Assembly: GCA_030015575.1 (NCBI GenBank)
Contig: JASDDO010000026.1
Coordinates: 448,361,096-448,425,095, forward strand
Reading direction: 5' to 3'
Length of the DNA: 64,000 bases
Source: Agapanthus africanus
Taxonomy: Eukaryota > Streptophyta > Magnoliopsida > Asparagales > Amaryllidaceae
The notes beneath the pieces are model-generated. The model was not told the origin of the DNA, ran no database searches, and saw only the letters and a list, made by a program, of their open reading frames with translations. Position numbers and translations under genes: made by a program. Shown here piece by piece: positions 37,258 through 48,393 of the stretch (position 1 is its first letter; each line of letters starts with the position of its first letter).

Positions 37258-37470
37258 GCAACGTTTGTTGACCTCCGTCAAGGAGTAGTGTGCGGTAACT
37301 GACTATTATTTATCTGCTTATGCATATGATGCAGATTGGATTAGGGTAGTCGTACGGTCTTGTTGACCTCCGTCAAGGGCCGTGCGGGTAGGTTTAATTC
37401 AATCGGAAAATGACGGGTTGAACTTGACTAGTAGCCTATGGTTTGTTGACCTCCGTCAAGGTCATAGGAC
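37258..37470 (+). other. Triple stem-loop array in the leader of C
   Basis: Three copies of GTTGACCTCCGTCAAGG at 37267-37283, 37362-37378 and 37445-37461. Each contains TTGAC-CTCC-GTCAA, able to fold on itself. Flanking bases extend the stems differently: CGTACGG with CCGTGCG for copy 2, CTATG with CATAG for copy 3. Counterparts are in A (16661-16855) and B (27547-27739, minus). Confidence 0.65.
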
Positions 37471-37678
37471 GCTAGGGGCAAAATATTATCGGGAATTTCA
37501 AGTGTTGAAATTTGCAATGAGATTGCATACCTTCTATGAGATAGTTGGATCCTGATACCCACTGCGAGTAATTGTTACTCCTGGGAGAGTTTTACGCATT
37601 ATAATTAGCCGATCAAGTAGGTGTCTAGAAATTTGCAATGAGATTGCATACCTTCTATGAGGTTTACATTAATTAGGT

Positions 37679-37694
37679 CCGTGCGAAAGCACGG
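37679..37694 (+). other. Hairpin with GAAA tetraloop
   Basis: CCGTGC-GAAA-GCACGG, six paired bases closed by a GNRA-type loop. It is retained in A (17078-17093, one G-U pair) and B (27310-27325, minus). Confidence 0.6.
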
Positions 37695-37904
37695 GGAACC
37701 TCCCTCAAGTACCGACACTGATCTGGCTGAAAGATTGACGAAATTGTAGGGAGTAATTAATCCCGGCTAATCTTACCTTTTAGGGTTTGAAGGAAGATTT
37801 GATAAAAACAGTGGGAGACATCCTGATTAGATAAGATAATAACCAATCTAATCTTGCAAGAGTATACGCTAAAGTGTTTTCTTCTCTCTCTCCAAGTAGC
37901 GAGC

Positions 37905-40900
37905 ATGTCAGGCCATAATCAAGATAATAATATGGATGTATTGACTGAACCCGCTTACTATACTGAGCAGGGGAACGTTGGTCCCGTTCTTTGTTATAAG
38001 AGTTATAAGACTGAACAGGAAACAGGAAAATATCTGGATTTTCATGTCGCCCAAACAAAGAACATGCATGCTGATGCATCTTCTTCAGGTGTGTTAGTTA
38101 TTGAGAACTGTTTCTCAGTTCACCCTACGTCCTGGATATTAGATACCAGATCAGGATCCCATATATGTAAATTGTTACATGGGCTACGGAAAGGTAGAGA
38201 ACTGGGAAAAGGTGATCATTCCGTTCAAGTAGGGAATGGTGCAAGTATTGCAGCCAAAGCAGTTGGCTAATATCACCTAGTATTACCAAGTAGTAATACA
38301 CTGATTCTGAGTGAGTGCTATTATATACCGAACATGATGTGCAACATTATATCAGTTTCTTTATTAAGTAAAGAAAGATATAATTTTGTAGTAAAGGATA
38401 ATGTTATGAACATATTCCGAGATCAAAAGTTGATTGGATTAGGATCGTTACATAATGACATATTCATTCTTAATCAAAATATAGTCCTTAATATACAAAA
38501 CACAAACAAGTGGAAACGTTCAGAAATGAACGAATCCTTCTTGTGGCATTGTAGACTTGGTCATATCAATGCGACACGGCTAGCTAAGTTACATATGGAT
38601 GGATATTTGAATTCGTTCGAATTATTATCTTATGATATTTTCCATTCATGTCTCAAAGGAAAAATGACCAAAACTCCGTTTAGTGGACACGGAGAAAGAG
38701 TTACGGAACTCTTAGGACTGGTACATAGTGATATATGCGGTCCTATGTCTACGCATGCCAGGAACGATTCTTCCTACTTTATTACATTCACTGACGATCT
38801 CTCAAGATTCGGAAATGTGTTCCTGATGAAACACAAGTCTGAAGCTTTTGAGATATTTAGGGAATATAAGCACGAAGTAGAGAACCAAACGGGCAAAAGT
38901 ATTAAGATTCTTCGATCTGATCGAGAAGGTGAATACTTAAGTAATGAGTTCCTAGATTATCTAAAAGAGAATGGGATTCTCTCTCAGCTTACTCCTCCTT
39001 ATACACCACAGCACAACGGTGTATCGGAGCGGAGGAATCACACCCTATTAGATATGGTGCGCTCTATGATGAGCAATGCTGAGTTGCCTATTTCCTTCTA
39101 GATGTATGCGCTTGAGACAGCGGCATACATACTGAATAAAGTTCATACCAAATCTGTTCCTACCACCCCATATGAGATATGGGAAGGGAAGAGACCATAT
39201 CTTAATTGTTTTAAGATATAGGGTTTCCCGGCCAATGTCAAAAGACAAAAACCGGACAAACTCGAGGCAAGGTCTGTTTTATGTAAGTTTATTGGATATC
39301 CCAAGCATCCGCGAGGGTATATTTTCTATCACAGTGAGGAACAAAGGGTGTTTGTTGCTCAATACGCCACCTTTTTAGAAAAGGAATTTCTTGCAAAAGA
39401 GATTAGTGGCTCTGAGGTAGAACTGGAAGAAGTTCCAGCAGAACAAACTACAACAGATGATTTAGTGGAACCAGAGGATTCAGTAGTACCCGACGAACCC
39501 CAGCCTTTCCACCGATCTAGTAGGGTTTCTCATCCACCTGAGAGATACTACGGTTTTCTCATTGATGGTGGGAGCGAGGATTGCATCATGGAAGATGATG
39601 ACCCGACTAGTTTCGAGCAGGCCATCATGAGTGGTGACTCTGTGAAATGGCTGGATGCAATGCGATCTAAGATGGAATCCATGTACACCAACAAAGTATG
39701 GACTTTGGAAAATGCTCCTGACGGGGTAAAACCCATTGGGAGCAAGTGGATCTTTAAAAAGAAAATTGGTGTAGATGGAAAGGTTGAGACTTTCAAAGCT
39801 AGACTTATTGCAAAGGGTTTTCGTCAACGACCAGGTGTGGATTATGACTAAACCTTTTCTCCAATAGCTATGCTTAAGTCCATCCGGATCTTACTTGCCA
39901 TTGCTGCATACCATGACTACGAAATCTGGCAAATGGATGTTAAGACCGCCTTTCTAAATGGTGATTTAGAAGAGTGCGTGTACATGGCTCAGCCAGAGGG
40001 CTTCGTAGATAGTGGGAGAAGCGGAAAGGTGTGCAAACTGCTTAAATCCATCTATGGATTAAAGCAAGCATCGCGGCGTTGGAACATCTGCTTTGATGTT
40101 GTAGTCAAAGAGTTTGACTTCATCAAAAACGTAGATGAACCTTGTTTTTATAAGAAGGTTGCAGAGAGTAAGGTTTTCTTCCTCGTATTGTACGTCGATG
40201 ACATACTCTTGATAGGAAATGATGTTCTTATGCTGCAATCAGTCAAGCTCTTCTTATCACAAAGATTCTCAATGAAAGATCTAGGTGATGTCTCCTACAT
40301 ATTGGGAATCATGATCTATAGAGATAGATCTAAACAGATACTGGAATTGTCCCAATCCAGGTACATTAACACCATACTAAAGAGGTTTAGTATGGAAGAA
40401 TCCAAGCGTGGGAACCAACCCACGATCTCTGGACTCACTCTCTCAAAAGAGATGTCTCCCAAGACTGATTTGGAGAGAGCTCGCATGCAAGCGATACCCT
40501 ATGCTTCGGCAGTAGGCTCTATCATGTATGCGATGCTATGTACCAAACCCGATGTAGCATACTCACTAACTGTAGTCAGTCGGTGTCAAGCAGATCCTGG
40601 AGAGAGTCACTGGACAGCTGTGAAGAACATTCTCAAGTACTTGCGAAGGACTAAAGAGATGTTCTTGGTGTGTGGTAACGGAGAACTCCAGGTGGAGTTT
40701 TTTACCGATTCCAGCTTACAAAGTGATAAGGACGACTCTAAGTCGCACTCGGGACTTGTCTTTAACCTCAATGGAGGGGGCGGTATGTTGAAAGAGTTCT
40801 AAACAGGATACCGTTGCAGACTCGACGGTGGAGGCTGAATACATCGCTGCCAACGATGTTGCCAAAGAGGCTGTCTGGATAAAGAAGTTCATTAGTGAAC

Positions 40901-41178
40901 TTGGTGTGGTTCCATCCATTGAGCATCCAATACCTCTGTATTGTGATAACAATGGAGTTATGGCTTTGGCCAAGGAACCCAGGTCCCATCAAAAGTCCAG
41001 ACATATTCTGAGGCGGTATCACCTTATCAGGGAGATAGTTGATCGCCGGGAGATCGAGGTCAGGAGAGTAGATACGAAGGACAACACTGCGGATCCACTC
41101 ATGAAGGCCATTCCCCAGATACAGTTTGAGAGATTATTCGGGATGCTAGGTATGAGATACTACAGCAGCTGGCCTTAG
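37905..41178 (+). pseudogene. Copia pol of C: protease, integrase, RT, RNase H; no gag
   Basis: The ATG at 37905 (MSGHNQDNN) opens a single frame to about 40780. In order: a protease site at 38142-38150 reading D-T-R where the family has D-T-G; a GAG-pre-integrase motif WHCRLGHIN near 38545; an integrase core with SDICGP, SDREGEY and GVSERRN carrying the D-D-E residues; an RT with KWIFKKK, QMDVKTAFLNG and YVDD at 40191-40202; RNase H with TDSS, VEAEYIAA and YCDNNG. Breaks: TAA 38268, TAG 39099, TAG 39219, TAA 39849, and a one-base shift in a G run at 40776-40780 followed by a stop at 40800. About 1090 codons, against 1300-1450 for usual copia polyproteins; the missing part is capsid and zinc knuckle. 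Confidence 0.93.
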
Positions 41179-41180
41179 TG

Positions 41181-41192
41181 CAAGTGGGAGAT
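41181..41192 (+). other. Polypurine tract of C
   Basis: CAAGTGGGAGAT directly before the 3' LTR. Confidence 0.88.
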
Positions 41193-43395
41193 TGTTAGTT
41201 ATGTATTTGCCTTAGAGGCCATTGTTGTACATATGATGTATATTATAATGGATGCTTGGATATATAGAGAGAGGACTTTCTTGCTCGACATGATAGTATG
41301 CTACTTGGTTTCACTTTATCTTAACATGTTGACTTATATTAGTTTACTGTCTTACTCTCACATATTGATAAAGCCCTTAGGATCTATACTCGAGTACTGG
41401 GACTATAATGAGATCATACTAGTAGGGCCATGGTAGTTGATGAGTACATACTATAACTGTTCCTAGTCGAGGGTATATTGGGACAGGGCATCGATACACC
41501 AGAGTAGACTAGCGTATACGCATCTTGACCCATATGATGGGCGATGGATGATCCCATATCCATCGGTGTTTTGACATCATGGATGGTGTACGGGTGCTCA
41601 GTGGAGACTGGGTACATTGGACGGACTCGCCGAGAACTCCCAGATGGTGATATACCTCACGTCAGATGGCAGTTCTCCGGTGACCCTGGTACAGGGTAGT
41701 CTATAGACCCGAGATCGTCATAGAGTCTTGTGTTATTCCCACTATGCTTTGATTTCCACCTTACCACGTACAAGAGGGCGTGCAAAACGGTGGCTTTTGG
41801 GTGCAGTCCCGAATCACATGGAGGCAATAAGCGATGGGAGGGGATTCATCTCTCCCGGTATAGGGAGTTGATGATGTGCTGTATTCGATTGGCTATAACC
41901 GGAAGTCCCTTGCCAGGGCTGATATAGAGATTTACTGGTAAGTGTTACCAGTAGTTTCTCGACCCGTTATGAGCCTCACATCGACACGACTTATCGGTTA
42001 CTGGGGTCCGACGTATACCACTCCTAGACTAGATATGCAACATATCAGACGAAGAGACCGGACTGGACGGGAGTGTTACTGATTGGATTCACAGGAGAAT
42101 GTACAGGCTTGATTGTTGATCTTCTGATCGCTTAATACCTGGGTGGCTGTTACGTTTAGCTGACCGCTTACAGCTTGTGGGTGTTTGATATGATTATCAC
42201 CTGCTACCGGCGTATTGACGATTCTTTAGAGTCCTACACAGAGGTTTCTTGGCTCAGGAAAAACGGAGTAGGGGCACATATGTGATATGTGCATGACCGA
42301 GGATAATGCCATATGAGATACCGTATTATATTCTCGCGATATTTTGATATGAGCCGGGTCATCGGATCAAGTGTTGATTCGATGAATTGGTACATGATAT
42401 ATTAGTCGGTTATATTCGATATAGCTGGATTGTCGGATCAAGTGTTGATTCGATAATTTAATGTATAATAATATATATGATATATTACATTACATTATCT
42501 AATATTGGCTCGCTTTATTGATTCACTTTCTCACCGGATAATACATTGATATATATGCGATATATGTTAATTGTATTATTTTCTTTTGTTACAAAATATA
42601 TTATTTATGTGATATATAATATTGTAACATATTATTATTACTAATGCAACATGTTTAGTGGAGATTAAACAAGATTAGGTTTTGATTTGGGTTAGTTCAT
42701 TCTTGATGTTTCTAGAAGGTTTCTTTTTGTTTTGAACTAAGATATTATGGTTGATATTTTTTAGTGACTCATTCTTAACCCTACCCAAACCCTTAGCCTT
42801 AGTTAATTCTCTACATGAGTTAGTCTTGTCATAGTTGACCATGGTTGTATTGGTAATCATATAACATTTCATTATTCAACACAAAAAGTTTTTTTCATTC
42901 ATTCTTCTTCTTCTTCTTCTTCATTGAGCTTTGTGAAAGCTTTCTAGGTTTTGAGTTTTGTGATGATTAGTGTGAGAATTTGAAAATAAAAGAGAGCACA
43001 AATACTACTTCATCATCCTTATCTAATCTAGCCAATTAGATTAGGGTGTTCACCTCATTAGAGAGAGATAGCTTGAGTTATAGAAACTTCGAAGTAGATC
43101 ATCGGAGAAAAGGAGGACTACGAGCTAGCATGGATCGTTCGAGTTGTGGAGCCTCTCTTAAGTCCGGGAGATCATGGATCGCGGCGAAGGGACTTCTACT
43201 CGGAGCTTATGAAGCGAAGGAGCGGACTAAAATGGTTGTAATCCCTCACTCTTAGTTGTAAAGATGTTTACTTGCATGTGTAACCCTAATTATCTAGCAA
43301 AGATCCCGGCTTTGGGTTGTTCGGCACGTCTAAATTTTTATTCGGCCAAGGTTGATGCCTTATTAACCCTTGCAAGAGTGCCTAGGAACCCTACA
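41193..43395 (+). repeat. 3' LTR of C
   Basis: 2203 bp, TGTTAGTTATG to GGAACCCTACA, clearly more diverged from its partner than the LTR pair of B, so C looks the older insertion. TTC microsatellite near 42905. Confidence 0.95.
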
Positions 43396-44937
43396 CTTTT
43401 ATATGTCGCATACATCATACTCTATTACTTTACGCATTGAGATATGTTGTTTTCATGAGATTTCTGGATTTGAGAACCGTGGATATTTCAAAAGAGATTA
43501 TGTGTTGTTTTAAAAAACCCGGTTTCTCTTGATATGATTTTTCAGTGCGTTCACCATGTGTTTTCTCGGTTCTAAGAGCGACATGTGAAACCCGATTCGA
43601 GGAGCTGGATGAGCCCGATTGCGGGTACTTGGTAGACCCGGTATGGTACCCCGGGGCGAGAACGGATCGCTGTGCAGTAGACGGTGAGCCTGGCAGAGGG
43701 ACTACTACCTACCTGTGATAGTATTTAGGCTCGGCGAATATCCGGAGGATACTGACCGAAGTTGAGAGATGATATGGGCCGATCCGGACTGACGGAGCCC
43801 GTGGGCCGATCTGGACTGACAGAGCCCGATATATAAGGATTTACGTGCCGATGCTGGCCACGGTTTTCATGATGTTTTCAAGTGTCGATGCTAGGCACTC
43901 AGGTTCCATGATTTTGATGTGTCGTGAGGGACACCGTTGATATATACATCCTTATACTTTCATGCATACTCTTTTATGATATTTACGTGCATACAGACAT
44001 TGATTATATGGGTGGACGAGATCCACATGCATACATACATTGATTATATGGGTGGACGAGATCCACATGCATACATGCATTGATTATTACTGTTGGATGT
44101 TATCCGCATGTATATTGGTATTGACAACCTCTTTGGCACATATACAGACCCGGGCACCCTAGATATCATAGTATTACCTTTATGATATAGTTGACCTAAG
44201 AGTCGTTGTTTATTCGATTTCTATCTGTTGATATTTTTCTACTCACGAGTTGGCAACTCACCCTCGTTGTGCCACAGTTCTTGTAGGTTGACCGCTTGGA
44301 TCAGTAGCGGCTTCGCTGGCACACAGTTGCATTCGGGTGTTTTGCAGTGGTAGGTAAGACATTTGTATCGTACCCACTCTTGTATTATATTTCAAATTGT
44401 ATCTAGTTAACTCCATCAATCAATCAAAATTTGTAAATTGTATAAGTAATGAGACTTAGTGAAACTTGTTGTCGCGAAATTTGAGCGATGGGTTTTTTAT
44501 TCACTTTTGGGATTATGTCTTGCTCATTTCGTTACCTTTTGTGGTGAACTTCGCCATTGAGCGTCGTATACTTATATATATTGTCTTTTGTGGTTGTGAT
44601 CCGCCGTTTGGCGAAGAGCTAGCTCCTGCTTGGGGATGCCTTTATTCTTATTATGTATTTGTGGTTTTGGATCAAAATATACAAAGGAGGTGCTACCAAA
44701 ATTTTTAAAAAAGTCGAAACATGTTTTCAAACTAGTAAATTTCACTTGCATCATTCATGTTTCTTTTCTATGCATTAAGAAAACTTGATTTCATTATACC
44801 TTATTTCAAAACTTCACCTCCTTTATTTTTCTTAAAAGGGTTTGATTTCTGGATTTCAGCTTACTTGAATTCCGTTACGCCTTTAGACGTTGCGTGATTC
44901 AAGTGCTGGTCACGAGCTAATATTTTGGGTCGTGACA
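43396..44937 (+). repeat. Tekay-like 5' LTR, piece 3
   Basis: Matches 51883-53419. It contains a 40-bp tandem repeat (about 43990-44095) with a GTGGA-CGAGA-TCCAC hairpin and ends TTTGGGTCGTGACA next to the PBS. Confidence 0.92.
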
Positions 44938-44941
44938 AAAT

Positions 44942-44953
44942 TGGTATCAGAGC
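44942..44953 (+). other. Primer-binding site of the Tekay-like element
   Basis: TGGTATCAGAGC, an exact complement of the initiator tRNA-Met 3' end, four bases after the LTR. Confidence 0.93.
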
Positions 44954-45984
44954 GCTATGTTTAACCTTGGTTCGAGTCTATGTTTGACTATGCGGAGTCT
45001 AAGGCGGGAATGTATTTCGGAACCTAGGCTTGACCTTACGGAACTTAGACTTGAACGGGGGAGGGGGGTATTAGACCCGAACTTTCGTTTCATTGGCTGA
45101 CCTTGATTAATAGAGTAGGTAGCTTGAGTAGAGTGACGTGCCGTATATATGTTCCGCGGCATATTTACGATGCGATACTCCACTTAAGAAACCTTAGGAT
45201 GTACATATTTTTGAGACCAGTGATTCTCTTCGTTTCCATGATTATACATCCATTTGAGATCCTTGATTCTATTTGTTTCCATGATCATACTCCCATTGAT
45301 GTTTTTCCTTCTTATGATCATGTATCCATTCTGGATCTGTCGTTTCCTCTCATGCCATTATCTGCTTTCTTCGATACTCGATTGAGGTTCCTGTCACCAT
45401 AGTTTGAGCACAGTTTGATGCTGCTGCTAGTGTTGCGATCAGGGCGAGCTCATCTGGTACGAGCGCCGACCATTGTGTTTTCTGGTGACATGGGGACGTC
45501 TCGATGTAGTTTTGTGTTGTGACCACCTTTTGTGGCGAGTGTTTGGTTTGCACCTGATGATCGGGCCATTGATAGAGCTTCCAGTTGCAAGAGGACTGTT
45601 GATGTACAGCCTACCTCAAAGATTATGATGTCGCCTACCATGCAGACAGATGACCCGGCTGTTAGTGAGATTGATAGGATGTCGCTTCCGGAGCTTACGA
45701 GCTAAGATCGCCGGAGCTTCCAGGCAGATATGCGACAGATGATAGCTAGCCTACCCCGAGTTGGGAGACGAAGGTGATTCGTCATATTGATGCGCCGACG
45801 CAGGCCCAGTTGAGTTGAAGATTACTAGTGTGGAGAGTCTTACTCAGATCTACAGCAGACCGATCCAGAGATGACCGCCGAGGTATCGCCTTTCCTGGAG
45901 GATTGAGGCATTGCTTAGCATGCGGGCGGAGAATATTCACATGTTGTATAGGCGAAGCTAAAGAGTTCGAGCGAGTGTCAGAAA

Positions 45985-46282
45985 CCCATTTTTCCCAAGT
46001 TTAAAGTGTTCGGAGGAACATGCAGGTAATTCTGTGGACCCTCTAGAGGAATGAAACCCTAACTCGACATGATGACCATAGAACCGCTTTGAACCTTAGG
46101 GTTTGGGGCAATTTAGCGGTGCCATCAGTGAGGCTTGGGTTTTACCTTCAACGGCTGGTCCAGAGGTGCTGTGGTATGTACCAGATATTTTTAGACCGCG
46201 CTCAGGTATTGAGCCTTCGGGAAATTTTAGGACATCGATGGCTCGATCGAAAAGTTTGGCGTCGTCCAGATATCATGTGATA
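45985..46282 (+). repeat. Copia-family leader fragment inside the gypsy element
   Basis: About 300 bp collinear with the conserved leader block of A (about 14990-15326), C (about 35690-36030) and D (about 60330-60675). Shared landmarks include GTGGACCCTCTAGA, CCTTAGGGTTTGGGGCA and ACGGCTGG. No LTR, PBS or palindrome accompanies it. Confidence 0.8.
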
Positions 46283-47194
46283 AGAGATCAGCAAGCTGAC
46301 CAGCTTTGGATAGAGGATCTCACCCAGATGCGTAGTGAGTTGATCGAGGACAGACGAGTATTGAGTATTCCTCCGATGGTTGGGACGAGTTCGCGAGGAC
46401 GTGTTCAGCCCAATGTCTTCTTCAGAGTGATGAAGATACCGAGTTCGTAGTTTTGAGTCCGTGTGAGAGACTCCGGATTGACCGTGGCCGAGAACAGTTG
46501 CAGTGAGCAGACAGCATAGCATGACGTCATAGTGGACGATGATATAGACGAGTGGAACCAGAGGTTCGTGCGAGATGCTGATGAGCAGTTATTACTTCCC
46601 GTCGAGATCAGAGACCTGATATGCTTACAGAGGCGTTGGGATACGACCAGTTTCCGAGGAAAAGTGTGCGGAACACGCAGATGTCCAGAAAACGAGAAAA
46701 TATTATATAAGAGTACCAGCCTCCGTACAATTCGGTATAGGCGAGATCGGAGAAGACCTTGAGCAGGATTCCTTCCAGGAAACTGCTGCAATGAGATTTG
46801 CACCCAGGATCAGATGTGTCACATGTATTTCAGAGGACCAGAGGCAGACTCCAGCAACGTGCTGCTTTACGAGTGGTCGTGATGATTGACCGAGAGATGA
46901 CCAGAGAAGTGCCAGAACGGAATCGTCCCCGTTAGCACACCTGACAGGGCTGATGAGCCGATGGATTGCGAGATTGGTAAATCCATAGAGAAGATGAGGA
47001 CCCAGAGACCGAGGATGCCAGACCGTGAGCAAGAGGCAAGCGGATGTTCTTGTTCTGCCGGTTTTTAGGCGCACCGATTTATTTTTCGATATTGTAGGAG
47101 GTGTACCTCGATGTCCTTTGTTGCGATTTGCGTTTGTGATCCGAGTATCACGCTTATATCGCTTGGATTTGAGTTTTGATGACGGGTTTCCTGA

Positions 47195-47765
47195 TATTCA
47201 TTTCGTGCACCATGGCTGCACCTACTGAGTATTTACATTTTACGCATAGCTATCGCACCTGATATATATTTTATATACACCATTGTGTTGATTTGCGATT
47301 TGTGCATATCCATTGCATTTGATGTTGACTTTGTACATTCGTAGCATGTGTTTATTATTTCATGGATTTCATACAGATGATTTGATTTCTGCACTTGGTA
47401 TAGCTTATATGTGCTTGTAGTGCATTGATATGTGTTTTGTGCACGCAGTTGCACACGATTTTGATTTATACACCATGGTGTACTCGGTGTTGCTTTTTAT
47501 GCATTTGAGTTATTGATTGTATTTCGTGGATTTGATGCACCAGATGTTGTTTTCGTGCACAATAGGTGTACCAGATATTGTTGTCATGCACATCGTTGCA
47601 GTGGACAGATGCTTTTGTGCACACCCGTTGCACTTAGTTTTCTCTTGTGCGTATTGTGGCACATGTATTTGGATTTGATTTCCATGCGCACCAGACGCAT
47701 GTGATTATTGGATACGCCTTTTGTGGCTGATTTTGCTTTTGAGCGCTTTGTTTTCATGTTGGGCA
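47195..47765 (+). repeat. Degenerate TGCAC/GTTGCA repeat tract
   Basis: Irregularly spaced short motifs such as TGCACATCGTTGCA and TGCACGCAGTTGCA separated by T-rich spacers of 20-50 bp. It is too diverged for a clear unit length. Frames on both strands here are by-products. Confidence 0.5.
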
Positions 47766-48380
47766 CTATATTGTGTAGTAGCCAAACAGGACTGATCTGA
47801 GGACAGTACCTGAGTACTCTGCATGCATTACAAGATTACCAAAAGGGTTTTCAAGAGGAGCTATAGTCTCGCTATTTTCCTACGTGTCCGTGAGCGACCC
47901 GAACATTTATAAAAGAAAACCTTTTGGGATATTTTGAAAACGACGGAACGTGTATTTAGGAAAAAGTATATGGACATATAATACTATTTTAATAGGAGCG
48001 TCCGTCAGTAATGCCGTGAGTTACGCATTCCCGCGGCGATTTAGAAAGAATTTTTCATGTATTTTATTCAGATTTTGGAGTTTTAAAAGATGCGTACTAT
48101 ACACGTATCATAGTATTTGACTTGTGTATATTGAATTTCGGTTTTGGATTTCGAGATCAGTATCTCTATTGTAACTCCGAGGATATGCGTGCAAATCCAA
48201 TGATTTGCGTGACGCTTGACGGAGTTCGATTTTGAGTTTTGTACTCGTTTTCATGCGCATTTGACGCGCTGTGTTATTTCTGCGTTTTCCATGATTTCGG
48301 AGCCCCGTTGTTTAGAGTCGATCATTGAAATGTTTTAGATTTTGAGGGTTTAAATTTAAATTCGGGGACCGAATTTATAT

Positions 48381-48393
48381 AAGGGGGGAAAAT
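48381..48393 (+). other. Polypurine tract of the Tekay-like element
   Basis: AAGGGGGGAAAAT directly before TGTAACATTTT, the 3' LTR start. Confidence 0.9.

Larger units (their letters stand above)
35224..37904 (+). other. Structured non-coding leader of C
   Basis: 2.7 kb with no gag. In order: three CCGCGG palindromes exactly 30 bp apart (35413, 35443, 35473), a conserved block (about 35690-36030), a stem-loop 36472-36521 inside a small frame 36347-36619 also open in D, a TA repeat 36718-36737, a tandem block of about 146 bp (36890-37130), three stem-loops at 37267, 37362 and 37445, an 8-bp GTG-centred inverted repeat 37494-37512, and a GAAA-loop hairpin 37679-37694. A 34-bp copied patch lies at 37628-37661. 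Confidence 0.8.
33024..43395 (+). mobile_element. Copia element C, complete
   Basis: 10372 bp: 5' LTR 33024-35210, PBS 35212-35223, leader to 37904, pol 37905-41178, PPT 41181-41192, 3' LTR 41193-43395. The target duplication CTTTT is at 33019-33023 and 43396-43400. The empty site is preserved in the Tekay 3' LTR near 51878, where CATTTCTTTTATATG is uninterrupted. The coding region stays in one frame for most of its length but has stops and no gag, so it is not autonomous as it stands. The lineage is Ty1/copia, Tork/Angela-like by the integrase and RT motifs; I am not sure at lineage level. Confidence 0.95.
44954..48380 (+). other. Internal region of the Tekay-like element, no recognisable gene
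   Basis: 3.4 kb where gag and pol (about 5 kb) would be expected. Frames such as 46103-46450 and 46532-46762 are short and resemble no known gag or pol motif. A copia leader fragment sits at 45985-46282, and a degenerate TGCAC-rich tract at 47195-47765. The rest looks like decayed, possibly gag-derived sequence that I cannot identify. Confidence 0.55.
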
